A DNA stretch of 64,000 bases from Stenotrophomonas indicatrix (GCA_041545745.1 CP168152.1:1-64000); one strand, 5' to 3'; shown: positions 41,891 through 51,219, numbered from the stretch's first letter. The notes: a model not told the origin generated them from the sequence alone. Made by a program: numbers and translations.

Positions 41891-43512
41891 CACTGCGTGC
41901 CACGTTGCACGAACGGCACTTTTGCATAGAGCGCACGCTCTCCCGCGCGTGGATCGTCAACCATGCGGCTGTGCCGATCGAACAGCATCGTCTGCCGGTG
42001 CGGCAATGAATACGGGGCCCATTGCGGCATTCCTGCGTGATTCGGATCGCCGTTGCGCGCAAACGCAATCAGGGCATCGCTCATCGTCACCGCCAGTGCA
42101 ATGGCATCTTCACCACCGCCGGTGCGGGCACCGGGCAGGCCGGCGTTGTCGAACACCAGCGGAATATCCAGCGTGTGGAACGCGCGCAGACGTCCCTCTT
42201 CCACCGGTGACGGCCAATCGAGCTGGTAGGCCCAGGTCCGTGCGGCACCGGTTGTCTGCCGGGCGCGTGCTTCCAGCTCTTCCACCGCGCCGCGCCAGGA
42301 ACGGCCGGCCGTGGTGGCGGCAAAGAACACTTCCGACGGCGTGTAGTGCGGGTACAGGCGTCGATACTCTGCGATCACCACCGAGGGCAGAAGATCGACG
42401 AACTGCTGCTTCTGCAGCTGCGCCGGCAGACTCTCCCAGGTCAGCGTGAAGTTGGCGGGATCGTTGCCAAGGAAGGCGCGCGTCTCATCGCGGGTGTTGC
42501 CGATCACCATCGGAATCGACGCGGACTGCGCCGGTGCCTGTGGCCAGAACGGATGCACCGGCAGCACCACGTCATCCAGCACCGGGCCGAAGTACAGCGC
42601 GCTGCTTTCCACCCGCGAAGGATCGCGTGCGCGGGTGGCGGCCAGCAGGTCGGCCGCGGGCAAGCGCAGCAGCGCCCGCAGGTCGGGCGCGCCCACCGCA
42701 TCCATCGCAATCGAAGCCCGTTGCGCCGCCGCACGCGGACCGGCCGCGGTGACCTGCTGCCCGCTCATCGTCCACGCGCGCTGGAACAGGCCCTCCGCTG
42801 CGGGCATCGCCATCAGCGTGGCGATCTTGGCACCGCCACCGGATTGCCCGAACACGGTGATGTTGCCGGCATCGCCACCGAACACTGCGGCGTGCTCGTG
42901 CACCCACTGCAGCGCCTGCACCAGGTCGAGCTGGCCGACGTTGCCGGAGGCCGCATAACGCGGATCGCCCAGCGCACCCAGGTACAGGTAGCCGAAGGTG
43001 TTCAGACGATGATTGACGGTGACCACCACCACGTCGCCGCGTCGGCACAGCGCGCTGCCGTCGTACAGCGGGTCGCTGCCAGAACCGTTGTTGAAGCCGC
43101 CGCCATGCAGGTACACCAGGATCGGTCGCTTGCCGTTGTCGCCCAGTGCCGGCGTCCATACGTTGAGGAACAGGCAATCTTCGCTGCCCGGACCATCCGC
43201 CCCGGTCTGGGGCGCAGAGGCGGCGTATTCCAGGGCGTCGGCGATACCACGCCAGCCTGTCTCGCGGCGCGGCGGCTGGAATCGGTAGACCGCAGTGTCG
43301 GCGCCATATCGCAGGCCGCGGAACACGTGAACCCCCTGCTCGCGCTGGCCGCGCACGCGGCCGCCACGGACGCGCGCCACGATCTGCGTGTCATCGCGTG
43401 GTCCAGGCATCGCGGAAGCAGGAAGCGCTGCGAGGGTACCGGTGGCCAGCGCCCAGCGTGTACTGTCGAGCAGGAAACGGCGGCGCTGCAGGTCGGTCGT
43501 CCCTGCGTTCAA
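41890..43512 (-). CDS. Type B carboxylesterase, Tat-like export signal
   Basis: A 540-residue carboxylesterase/lipase (PnbA-like) with oxyanion motif HGGGF (about 136-140) and the nucleophile Ser224 in FGQSGGGAK, where most relatives have GESAG. The N-terminus (LQRRRFLLDSTRW) resembles a twin-arginine signal. The start is a TTG at 43512 overlapping the TGA of the upstream hydrolase (TTGA), with GGAGG 7 bp before it, so the two are translationally coupled. A longer ATG frame to 44136 is rejected. Likely deacetylates or de-esterifies pectic substrates. Confidence 0.85.
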   Translation of the reverse strand: MNAGTTDLQRRRFLLDSTRWALATGTLAALPASAMPGPRDDTQIVARVRGGRVRGQREQGVHVFRGLRYGADTAVYRFQPPRRETGWRGIADALEYAASAPQTGADGPGSEDCLFLNVWTPALGDNGKRPILVYLHGGGFNNGSGSDPLYDGSALCRRGDVVVVTVNHRLNTFGYLYLGALGDPRYAASGNVGQLDLVQALQWVHEHAAVFGGDAGNITVFGQSGGGAKIATLMAMPAAEGLFQRAWTMSGQQVTAAGPRAAAQRASIAMDAVGAPDLRALLRLPAADLLAATRARDPSRVESSALYFGPVLDDVVLPVHPFWPQAPAQSASIPMVIGNTRDETRAFLGNDPANFTLTWESLPAQLQKQQFVDLLPSVVIAEYRRLYPHYTPSEVFFAATTAGRSWRGAVEELEARARQTTGAARTWAYQLDWPSPVEEGRLRAFHTLDIPLVFDNAGLPGARTGGGEDAIALAVTMSDALIAFARNGDPNHAGMPQWAPYSLPHRQTMLFDRHSRMVDDPRAGERALYAKVPFVQRGTQ

Positions 43513-44492
43513 GGCGCGGCCTCCGTCGCCTGCAGCCAGCGTTGTGCCAGCAGCGGCCATACGGCCAGTGTCGAATCGGGCGGTATGCGCATGCCGAAGC
43601 CATGGCCACCATGGGCGAACAGATGCAGCTCGTGTTCGACACCCGCCTTGGCCAGCGCGTGCGCCATCACCTCGCTGTTGCGCACGCTGACCACGCGGTC
43701 GTCGTTGGCGTGGATCAGCAGTGTCGGCGGCATGTCCGCGCGTACGTGCTGCTGCATCGAATACTGCGCAGCCAGCGCCGCATCGGCCTGCTCGCCCAGC
43801 AGACGCCTGCGTGAGCCGCTGTGAGCATGCGGACCCATATCGATCACCGGATACACCAGCACCGCGCGTGCCGGACGCGCGCTGAGGCGGTCGATGGCAT
43901 CGCGCGGCGGGTAGATCGGCGCATCGAAGCTGATGGCCAGCCGTGCGGCCAGGTGGCCACCGGCGGAGAAACCCATCACCGACACGCTGTCGGCATCCAG
44001 CCTGCGCCGTGCGGCCTGGTCGCGCACCACGCGCAGTGCGCGCTGCGCGTCGGCCAGCGCCGCCTGGCGGTCGCGACCGGCCTGCGGCAGGCGGTAGCGC
44101 AGCACGAACAGGGTGTAGCCGGCACGGTCCACCCACTCCGGCACCAGCGCGCTGTCCTCCTTGTCGATCACCACGCGCTGGTAGCCGCCACCGGGAATCA
44201 CCAGCAGCGCGCGGCCGTTGGCACGGGCCGGCGTGTGTACCAGCAGATAGGGCGCATCGACCTGGTCGATGAAGCGATCGGGGTGGGCCGGATCATCGCT
44301 GCGCTCGACCACGCGGACCGGCCGCGCAGTGCCCGTTTCACCGGGGACCTGCCCGGCCGGCCACAGTGCCAGCTGCTCGCCAGCAAGTTCCTGGCCCAGG
44401 CGTTCGTCTGCGCGCAACGGCACATCGGCCGCAGATGCGGGGACGGTCAGCAGCAGACCTGACAGCAACAACAGCACACGGGGAAAACGCAT
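43509..44492 (-). CDS. Alpha/beta hydrolase, acetyl esterase-like
   Basis: A 327-residue exported hydrolase with signal peptide (cut near ASAAD, residue about 22), oxyanion loop IPGGGY (about 99-104), Ser176 in GFSAGGH, and the Asp-His region HANDDRVVS...HGGHGFG. The pattern resembles the acetylxylan and pectin acetyl esterases of the BD-FAE/Aes group. It is the first gene of a minus-strand pair with the carboxylesterase and is divergent from the hydratase-TRAP genes across a region with one ATGACACCG motif. Confidence 0.85.
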   Translation of the reverse strand: MRFPRVLLLLSGLLLTVPASAADVPLRADERLGQELAGEQLALWPAGQVPGETGTARPVRVVERSDDPAHPDRFIDQVDAPYLLVHTPARANGRALLVIPGGGYQRVVIDKEDSALVPEWVDRAGYTLFVLRYRLPQAGRDRQAALADAQRALRVVRDQAARRRLDADSVSVMGFSAGGHLAARLAISFDAPIYPPRDAIDRLSARPARAVLVYPVIDMGPHAHSGSRRRLLGEQADAALAAQYSMQQHVRADMPPTLLIHANDDRVVSVRNSEVMAHALAKAGVEHELHLFAHGGHGFGMRIPPDSTLAVWPLLAQRWLQATEAAP

Positions 44493-44572
44493 GGTGGGCA
44501 GGGCTCCAGCGGGGAGATGACAGAGTGGCCGAGGTCACCGGCAAGCGCTCGTGATGCGCTGCGGCTTGCGCG

Positions 44573-44581
44573 ATGACACCG
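44573..44581 (+). promoter_or_regulatory. Candidate uronate operator, divergent esterase/hydratase promoter
   Basis: ATGACACCG followed by GTTTAC, 69 bp before the hydratase start and about 80 bp upstream of the acetyl-esterase start. The site at 51220 is followed by GTTTCC, so the two share a longer 14-bp match (13 of 14). Confidence 0.65.
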
Positions 44582-44649
44582 GTTTACCATATACACCTCC
44601 TGCAGACGCTGTCGATGGGCAGTGCAACAACGCCAGAGGGAGACCGTTC

Positions 44650-45477
44650 TTGAGCAACGAACACGGCATACATGGGCAGACGCCGGCGCCGGACGATGCG
44701 GCCGCGATCGCCCACGCTTTCACCACCGCACGCCGCAGCGGCCAGGCCCTGCCCGGCTTCCCGGGCCTTGTCCCGCCTGACCTGGTGGCTGCCTACCAGG
44801 TGCAGGATCTGGCTATTGCCAGCTGGGGTGACCAAGTGGTGGGCTGGAAGGTCGGCTACATCGCCGCCGAGCGCCGCGATGCGTCCGGGGACGATCGCCT
44901 GCTGGGCCCGGTTTTCTCGCGTCAGCTGAAAAATGCTACCGGTGGAACAGTGGATATTCCGGTGTTCGTCGGCGGCTTTGGCGCGGTCGAGGCGGAGTAC
45001 GTGCTGGAGTTGTTGGAGGACGCTCCGACCGGACAGCTGCACTGGACCCCCGAGCAGGCTGAAGCGCTGCCGGCGCGCCTTTACATCGGTGTGGAAGTGG
45101 CCAGCAGCCCGCTGGCGACGATCAACGAACTCGGCCCGCGCGTGGTGGTGTCCGACTTCGGCAACAACAACGGCCTGGTGCTGGGGCCGGAGATTGCCGA
45201 TTGGACCGCCCGCGACGAAACCGACCTGCGTGCCGAAACCCTGATCGAGGGCGAGGTAGTCGGCACCGGCGGTGCGACCCGCCTGCCCGGCGGCCTGCGC
45301 GCGGCATATGCGTTCGCGTTGTCCCGTTCGGCACTGCGCGGCCGGCCATTGCAGCGGGGCGACCTGATCGCCACCGGCAACGCCACCGGCATCCATGACA
45401 TCACCGTGGGGCAGACGGCGCTGGTGCGGTTTGCCGGCTTCGGCGAAATTGCCTGCAGGGCCGTGCCGGCTGGGTGA
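44650..45477 (+). CDS. 2-keto-4-pentenoate hydratase-like FAH protein
   Basis: A 275-residue member of the fumarylacetoacetate hydrolase superfamily, MhpD-like, with GWKVGYIAAERR (about 58), the metal region GAVEAEYVLELL, the IGVEVASS segment and TGNATGIHDITVG near the end. By context it may act on a deoxy-keto acid made from uronate or rhamnose rather than on aromatic ring products. The start is a TTG at 44650 preceded by AGGGAGA. The TRAP transporter genes follow 39 bp later. Confidence 0.75.
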   Translation: MSNEHGIHGQTPAPDDAAAIAHAFTTARRSGQALPGFPGLVPPDLVAAYQVQDLAIASWGDQVVGWKVGYIAAERRDASGDDRLLGPVFSRQLKNATGGTVDIPVFVGGFGAVEAEYVLELLEDAPTGQLHWTPEQAEALPARLYIGVEVASSPLATINELGPRVVVSDFGNNNGLVLGPEIADWTARDETDLRAETLIEGEVVGTGGATRLPGGLRAAYAFALSRSALRGRPLQRGDLIATGNATGIHDITVGQTALVRFAGFGEIACRAVPAG

Positions 45478-45516
45478 CCGCCGCACGACCCGGTGAACAC
45501 GCGCGGGAGGGCGCAG

Positions 45517-46521
45517 ATGATCACACGACGACATTTCCTGGCCGGCGGCGCTGCTGCGCTGGCCACCCCGATGCTCGCGGCCTGTGGCCGCGGGCCCGCC
45601 AATGCCATCGATGGTGGCCAGCTGCTGACGGCTACCGACGTGCACGTGGCCGACTACCCCACCGTGACCGCGGTGAAGTGGATCGGCGAAACCCTGCAGC
45701 GCGAAAGCAACGGTCGCCTGCGCCTGCGGCAATACCATTCCGGCCAGCTCGGTCGCGAATCGGAAGCGATCGACATGGCCCGTTTCGGTGCCATCGACAT
45801 CACCCGCGTGTATGCCGGTGCATTGAACAACGCCTTCCCGCTGACCCAGGCACTGTGCCTGCCGTATGTGTTCGAGTCGGTCGCGCACCAGCGCGCCGCA
45901 CTGGATGGCGGCATCGCCGATGCGGTGCTGCGTGGTTTCGAGAGCCGCGACCTGGTCGGCCTGGCCATCTATGATTCCGGCGCGCGCTGCTTCTACAACA
46001 CCAAGCATCCGATCGTGCAGCCCGGTGATCTGCACGGGCTGAAACTGCGTGTGGCGTCCTCGGACATCTTCATCCAGCTGATGCGCCTGCTCGGCGCCAA
46101 CCCCACGCCGATGTCGTTGGGCGATACGTTCTCCGGCATGGAAACGCACATGATCGATGGCGCCGAGAACAACATGCGCAGCTTCCATTCCAGCCGGCAC
46201 TTCGAGGCCGCGCAGTACTGGTCGCAGAGCGATCACTCGTATGCGCCGGACGTGCTGCTGATGTCGCGCGCCAGCTTCGAGCGCCTGCAGCCGGCTGATC
46301 GCCAGCTGTTGCTGGAGACCGCGCGCGCCTCGGTGAAGGTGATGCGCGCGCAATGGGATGCGTCCGAAGATGCTGCGCGTCGCGCGGTGCTGGCCTCTGG
46401 CGTGAAAGCCAACGAGGTGGACCTGCCCGCATTCCACGCCGCCGCCCAGCCGCTGCTGCAGCAGTACCTGCAGCAATCCGAGCTGGCCGCACTGGTCGCA
46501 CGCATCCGCGCCGCTGCCTGA
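45517..46521 (+). CDS. dctP: TRAP transporter substrate-binding protein
   Basis: A 334-residue periplasmic DctP-family binding protein with a TRRHFLAGG twin-arginine-like signal and lipobox LAAC (Cys 23), then the family features RESNGRLRLRQYHSGQLG and the substrate-Arg region YNTKHPIVQPGDLHGLKLRV. Proposed ligand: uronate or unsaturated di-galacturonate, like the TRAP systems seen next to kdu genes. ATG 45517 follows GGGAGG. First gene of dctPQM. Confidence 0.9.
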   Translation: MITRRHFLAGGAAALATPMLAACGRGPANAIDGGQLLTATDVHVADYPTVTAVKWIGETLQRESNGRLRLRQYHSGQLGRESEAIDMARFGAIDITRVYAGALNNAFPLTQALCLPYVFESVAHQRAALDGGIADAVLRGFESRDLVGLAIYDSGARCFYNTKHPIVQPGDLHGLKLRVASSDIFIQLMRLLGANPTPMSLGDTFSGMETHMIDGAENNMRSFHSSRHFEAAQYWSQSDHSYAPDVLLMSRASFERLQPADRQLLLETARASVKVMRAQWDASEDAARRAVLASGVKANEVDLPAFHAAAQPLLQQYLQQSELAALVARIRAAA

Positions 46522-46531
46522 GGACACTGCC

Positions 46532-47068
46532 ATGACCGAGACGACGATTCCCGCCACCGGCCCCGGCCAGCGCCTGCTGGACCGCATCGCCGACTTCGCC
46601 ATCTACTTCGCCGTGGCTGCGCTGCTGGGGCTGGTGGTGGTGCAGGGCTGGCAGGTCTTCGCCCGCTATGTGATCAACGATTCACCCAGCTGGACCGAGC
46701 CGGTGACCCTGCTGCTGCTGGCCACGGCGATGAGCCTGGGCGCGGCCTGCGGCGTGCACACCAACCGCCACTTCGGCTTCTTCCTGCTGCACGCCTACAT
46801 GGGTGTCGGCCTGCGCCGGGCGGTGGATGTATTCACCCAGCTGGTGGTGGCGCTGTTGGGCGGCTTCATCGCGTTCTGGTCGGCCGACCTGCTGCTCGAT
46901 GGCATGGACATCAAGACCGCTGGCGCCAACCTGCCGCAGAGCATCAACTACCTGCCTCTGGCCGTGGGCGGCGCGCTGATGCTGCTGTTCGCGCTGAACC
47001 GTGCATGGAAAGCGCTGCAGGCCACGGCATCCGATGCCGACGCCGCCGACGCTGAAGGAGATCGTTGA
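46532..47068 (+). CDS. dctQ: TRAP transporter small permease
   Basis: A 178-residue four-helix DctQ protein with segments near 21-42, 55-74, 98-118 and 141-165 and the typical QVFARYVINDSPSWTEP region. It bridges the binding protein and large permease in the inner membrane. It starts 10 bp after dctP; dctM follows after 3 bp. Confidence 0.92.
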   Translation: MTETTIPATGPGQRLLDRIADFAIYFAVAALLGLVVVQGWQVFARYVINDSPSWTEPVTLLLLATAMSLGAACGVHTNRHFGFFLLHAYMGVGLRRAVDVFTQLVVALLGGFIAFWSADLLLDGMDIKTAGANLPQSINYLPLAVGGALMLLFALNRAWKALQATASDADAADAEGDR

Positions 47069-47071
47069 TCC

Positions 47072-48355
47072 ATGGGCATCACCATCCTGTTCTCTGTTTT
47101 CGCTGCGCTGCTGCTGCTGGGCGTGCCGGTGGCCTACGCGTTGGCCGCCGCTGCGCTGGCCACCCTGCTCTATCTGGACATCCCCAGCATCGTGCTGGTG
47201 CAGCAGATCTCCGCCGGTACTGGTTCGGCCTCGTTGATCGCCATTCCACTGTTCATCTTCGCTGGCGAGATCATGATGCGCGGCGGCATCTCCGAACGCC
47301 TGATCGCCCTGGCGTCATCGCTGGTCGGGCGCTTGCGCGGCGGCCTGGGCCAGGTATCGATCCTGTCCTCGCTGTTCTTCGGTGGTGTATCCGGCTCGGC
47401 CATCGCCGATGTGTCGGCAGTGGGCGGCACGATGATTCCGCAGATGGTCAAGCGTGGCTACGACCGCGATTTCGCGGTGAACGTCAGCATCACGGCCGCG
47501 CTGGTGGCGCTGCTGGTGCCGCCATCGCACAACCTGATCCTGTTCTCGGCCGCTGCCGGTGGTGGCCTGTCGATCGCCGACCTGTTCGCCGCAGGCATCG
47601 TGCCGGCGCTGCTGATGACGCTGGCGCTGATGATCACCGGCTATGTGGTCGCGCGTCGCCGGGGGTATGGCGTGGAAGTGTTCCCGGGCTGGCGCGCGGT
47701 ACTGCTGCGCATCGTCTCCGCCCTGCCCGGCCTCGGTCTGGTGGCGCTGATCTTTGTCGGTATCCGCGCCGGCATCTTCACTGCAGTGGAGAGCGCGGCC
47801 ATCGCCGTGGTCTACGCCCTGCTGGTCACCACCGTGCTGTACCGGCAACTGCGCTGGCGCGAGTTCTTCGACACCGTCGTCCATGCCGCACGCAGCACCG
47901 GCGTGATCCTGTTCGTGATCGCAACCGCAGCGGTGTTCGGCTGGCTGCTGGCCTACCTGCAGGTGCCTGCGGTGGCGGTGGACTTCCTGCAGTCGTTCGC
48001 GCACAGCCAGTGCATGGTGCTGCTGATGATCGTGGTGATGCTGTTGCTGCTGGGCACCTTCATGGACCTCGCACCGTTGATCCTGATCTGCACGCCGATC
48101 TTCCTGCCGGTGGCCAGGGCCTATGGCATCGACCCGATCCACTTCGGCCTGGTGCTGGTGCTGGCCGGCGGCCTCGGACTGGTCACGCCACCCGTGGGCT
48201 CGGTGCTGTTCATCGGCACTGCCATCGGCAAGATCAGCGTCGGGCAGAGCATGCGCACGATCTGGCCATTCTGGTTCGCCGCGCTGGGCGTACTGCTGAT
48301 CGTCACCTTCTTCCCAGCGCTGTCGCTGTGGCTGCCCGCCACGCTGCGCGCCTGA
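47072..48355 (+). CDS. dctM: TRAP transporter large permease
   Basis: A 427-residue polytopic DctM protein forming the cation-coupled uptake channel. It is nearly all membrane-embedded and has the conserved FFGGVSGSAIADVSAVG region (about 107-122), LVPPSHNLILFS, and GLGLVTPPVGSVLF. The length is typical of this family. It completes the DctPQM importer and is followed by the GH43 gene after 17 bp. Confidence 0.95.
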   Translation: MGITILFSVFAALLLLGVPVAYALAAAALATLLYLDIPSIVLVQQISAGTGSASLIAIPLFIFAGEIMMRGGISERLIALASSLVGRLRGGLGQVSILSSLFFGGVSGSAIADVSAVGGTMIPQMVKRGYDRDFAVNVSITAALVALLVPPSHNLILFSAAAGGGLSIADLFAAGIVPALLMTLALMITGYVVARRRGYGVEVFPGWRAVLLRIVSALPGLGLVALIFVGIRAGIFTAVESAAIAVVYALLVTTVLYRQLRWREFFDTVVHAARSTGVILFVIATAAVFGWLLAYLQVPAVAVDFLQSFAHSQCMVLLMIVVMLLLLGTFMDLAPLILICTPIFLPVARAYGIDPIHFGLVLVLAGGLGLVTPPVGSVLFIGTAIGKISVGQSMRTIWPFWFAALGVLLIVTFFPALSLWLPATLRA

Positions 48356-48372
48356 TGACCGGAGGCAATCCC

Positions 48373-49962
48373 ATGACACCGATGCTGCGCCGCGCTGCTG
48401 CAACTGCCCTGCTTGGCCTGATGCTGGCTGCGCTGCCCGCACTGGCTGCCGATCCCGTGCCTGCGCAGTGGAAGCGCGGCATCGAGCACCAGCGCCAGGC
48501 TGACCTCGGCAATGGCACCTTCCTCAACCCGGTGCTGGCCGGTGACAGGCCCGATCCGTCGGTGCTGAAGGACGGCGACGACTACTACCTCACCCTGTCC
48601 TCGTTCGATGCCTACCCCGGCCTGCCGATCTGGCACTCGCGCGACCTGGTGAACTGGCAGCCGCTCGGCCATGCGATCACGCAGAACGTGGGCGCGATCT
48701 GGGCGCCGGACATCGTCAAGCACCAGGGCCGCTACTTCATCTACTTCCCGGCGCGCACCGGTGAGCGCCGCAGCAACTTCGTGGTCTGGGCCGATGACAT
48801 CAAGGGTCCCTGGAGCGCGCCGATCGACATCGGCCTGGGCGGCTACATCGATCCCGGCCACGCGGTGGGTGAAGACGGAAAGCGCTACCTGTTCCTCAGT
48901 GGTGGCGATTATGTGCAGCTGGCCGATGACGGCCTGAGCGTGGCGGGTACGCCGAAGCATGTGTACGACGGCTGGCGCTACCCGGAAAGCTGGGACGTAG
49001 AGGCCTACGCCCAGGAAGGGCCGAAGATCCACTTCCGCGATGGTTGGTACTACATGACCACCGCAGTGGGCGGCACCGCCGGCCCGCCGACCGGGCACAT
49101 GGTGATCACCGCACGCTCGCGCTCGATCCACGGCCCGTGGGTGAACGCGCCGAACAACCCGATCATGCGCACGCAGTCCGCCGCCGAACCGTGGTGGTCG
49201 CGCGGCCACGCCACGGTGATCGAAGGCACCGACGGCCGTTGGTGGATGATGTACCACGGCTACGAAAACGGCTTCTGGACGCTGGGCCGGCAGGCGCTGC
49301 TGGAGCCGATCGAATGGACCACCGATGGCTGGTTCGTGGCCAAGGGCGGTGATCTTGGGCAGCCGCTGCGCAAGCCATCGGGCAGCGCGCTGACGCCGCA
49401 CGGGATGGCCCTGTCCGATGATTTCAACGGCCGTACGCTGGGCCCGCAGTGGGCGTTCTTCAACCCGGCGGTGGATGAATACCGGCGCCTGCGTTTCAGC
49501 GGCGACGGGCTGGTGCTGCAGGGCAAGGGCAGCACGCCGCGCGATGCCTCGCCGCTGACCACCATCGCCGGCGACCCGGCCTACCAGTTCGAGGTGCAGA
49601 TGGAGATCGCCCCCGGCGCGGTCGGCGGTGCGCTGCTGTTCTACAGCGACCGCCTGTACGTGGGCGTGGGCAGTAACGGCGAGCAGTTCGTCATGCACCG
49701 CTACGGCGAGGAGCGCCCCACCCGGCTGGCGGCCAGTGCCAAGGGCGGCCGGCTCTGGCTGCGGGTGACCAACAACCGCCACATCGTCACCATCCATTCC
49801 AGTGCCGATGGCCAGACCTGGCAGAAGTATCCGGTTCAGATGGAAGTGTCCGGTTACCATCACAATGTGGCCGGCAAGTTCCTGGCACTGAAACCGGCGC
49901 TGTATGCGGCCGGCAACGGTGCGGTAACCTTCCGCAGCTTCCGCTATCGCGCGCTGGACTGA
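48373..49962 (+). CDS. Glycoside hydrolase family 43 enzyme
   Basis: A 529-residue exported GH43-type enzyme with signal peptide (cut near ALAADP, about 26) and a five-bladed propeller containing catalytic base Asp61 in DRPDPSV, Asp113 in WAPDI and proposed acid Glu215 in EGPKIHF. The C-terminal beta-sandwich (about 345-529) is an accessory domain. Most relatives are arabinofuranosidases, xylosidases or galactosidases; here a role on arabinan or galactan side chains of pectin fits. The start follows GGAGG. Its first nine coding bases are ATGACACCG. Confidence 0.9.
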   Translation: MTPMLRRAAATALLGLMLAALPALAADPVPAQWKRGIEHQRQADLGNGTFLNPVLAGDRPDPSVLKDGDDYYLTLSSFDAYPGLPIWHSRDLVNWQPLGHAITQNVGAIWAPDIVKHQGRYFIYFPARTGERRSNFVVWADDIKGPWSAPIDIGLGGYIDPGHAVGEDGKRYLFLSGGDYVQLADDGLSVAGTPKHVYDGWRYPESWDVEAYAQEGPKIHFRDGWYYMTTAVGGTAGPPTGHMVITARSRSIHGPWVNAPNNPIMRTQSAAEPWWSRGHATVIEGTDGRWWMMYHGYENGFWTLGRQALLEPIEWTTDGWFVAKGGDLGQPLRKPSGSALTPHGMALSDDFNGRTLGPQWAFFNPAVDEYRRLRFSGDGLVLQGKGSTPRDASPLTTIAGDPAYQFEVQMEIAPGAVGGALLFYSDRLYVGVGSNGEQFVMHRYGEERPTRLAASAKGGRLWLRVTNNRHIVTIHSSADGQTWQKYPVQMEVSGYHHNVAGKFLALKPALYAAGNGAVTFRSFRYRALD

Positions 49963-50000
49963 GCGCGCGCTGGAATCCCCAGGCTTATCGGGTTCACTAC

Positions 50001-51059
50001 ATGTCAGTGCGCAACAAGAACGATGCCGCTACGCCGGCATTGGCAAAGGGCAAGGCAGCCACGATCAATGACATCGCGCGACTGTCGGGTGTATCCAAGA
50101 AAACGGTTTCAAGGATCATCAACAACTCGCCGCTGGTGCGCAAGGACACGCGCGACAAGGTGGAAGCGTTGATGCGCGAGGTCGGTTACAGCCCCGACCC
50201 GCTGGCCCGTGGCCTGGCCTTCCGCCGCTCGTTCCTGATCGGCATGGTCTACGACAACCCCACCGCGCAGTACATCGTGGACATGCAGTACGGCGCGCTG
50301 GATGCGCTGCGTGGCTCCAGCTTCGAACTGGTGGTGCACCCCTGCGACAGCCGCAGCCCGGGCTACATCGACGGCGTGCGCCGCTTCGCCCAGCAGCAGA
50401 AGCTGCATGGGGTGATCCTGGTGCCGCGTGCGTCCGAAGACCAGGCACTGGCGGACATGCTGGACGAGATCGGCTGCCGCTTCACCCGCGTGGCTGCGCT
50501 GCCGCTGGATGAAACCTCGCAGATGGTGGTCACCCACGACCGCGATGGTGCCGCTGAAGCCGCTGACTACCTGCTCTCGCTTGGCCACCGCGATATCGCC
50601 CTGGTGACCGGCCCGAGTGCCTACCGCTCGGCGCACGAACGCACCGCCGGCTTCATCGAGGCGCTGTCGCAGCGTGGCATCGAGCTGCCGAAGGACCGCA
50701 TCATCGAGGCCGGCTACACCTTCGAATCCGGTGTGGCCGCCGCCGAGAAACTGCTGCTGGGCAAGCGTCGGCCGACCGCGATCTTCACCGGCAACGACGA
50801 AATGGCGGCCGGTGTCTACAAGGTCGCGCTGCGTGCCGGCATCAACATACCGCGCCAGTTGTCGATCATCGGCTACGACGACAGCCCGCTGGCCTCGCGC
50901 CTGTGGCCGTCGTTGACCTCGGTGCGCCGGCATACCCGCGATACCGGCCGCACCGCTGCGGCCATGCTGATCCAGCCCGAAGGCCAGCCCGCGCTGCAGA
51001 TCGCCAGCGTGCGTCCGCACCTGATCGTGCGCGATTCCTGCCAACCGCCGGAGGACTGA
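50001..51059 (+). CDS. LacI-family transcriptional regulator
   Basis: A 352-residue LacI/GalR repressor with an N-terminal helix-turn-helix (TINDIARLSGVSKKTVSRI, about 21-39), hinge helix (SPDPLARGLAFRRS) and a sugar-binding-protein-like core ending IIGYDDSPLASRLWPSLTSV. It lies between the GH43 and kduI genes and is the only obvious regulator inside the uronate locus, so it is the best candidate to bind the ATGACACCG motifs. The ligand is probably a KDG-like intermediate or a uronate (inference). Confidence 0.93.
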   Translation: MSVRNKNDAATPALAKGKAATINDIARLSGVSKKTVSRIINNSPLVRKDTRDKVEALMREVGYSPDPLARGLAFRRSFLIGMVYDNPTAQYIVDMQYGALDALRGSSFELVVHPCDSRSPGYIDGVRRFAQQQKLHGVILVPRASEDQALADMLDEIGCRFTRVAALPLDETSQMVVTHDRDGAAEAADYLLSLGHRDIALVTGPSAYRSAHERTAGFIEALSQRGIELPKDRIIEAGYTFESGVAAAEKLLLGKRRPTAIFTGNDEMAAGVYKVALRAGINIPRQLSIIGYDDSPLASRLWPSLTSVRRHTRDTGRTAAAMLIQPEGQPALQIASVRPHLIVRDSCQPPED

Positions 51060-51064
51060 TTCCA

Positions 51065-51151
51065 AAGGAATCAGTCCTGTAGGTCGCCAGCTTGCTTGCG
51101 ACGCGTCCAGAAGGAATCAGTCCTGTAGGTCACGACCGTTGGTCGTGACAC
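51065..51151. repeat. Direct repeat pair with GTAG hairpins
   Basis: The 21-bp sequence at 51065-51085 is repeated exactly at 51111-51131 (46-bp period). Each copy leads into a palindrome beginning GTAGGTC: one imperfect (GTCGC...GCGAC, 51083-51102), one perfect (GTCACGAC...GTCGTGAC, about 51129-51149). They resemble divergent SMAG-type REP units. They begin 6 bp after the LacI gene stop. Confidence 0.7.
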
Positions 51152-51219
51152 TCCACCCGCCCCTCCCCCATCGATCGCACCCTGCCGATGCCGTCCAACC
51201 GCCATCGTGCAGCGCAAAA

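Noticed and set aside
43513..44136. ATG-started upstream extension of the carboxylesterase
   Set aside because: It runs through the coding sequence of the alpha/beta hydrolase in another frame; the TTG at 43512 has a strong ribosome site and a normal signal sequence.
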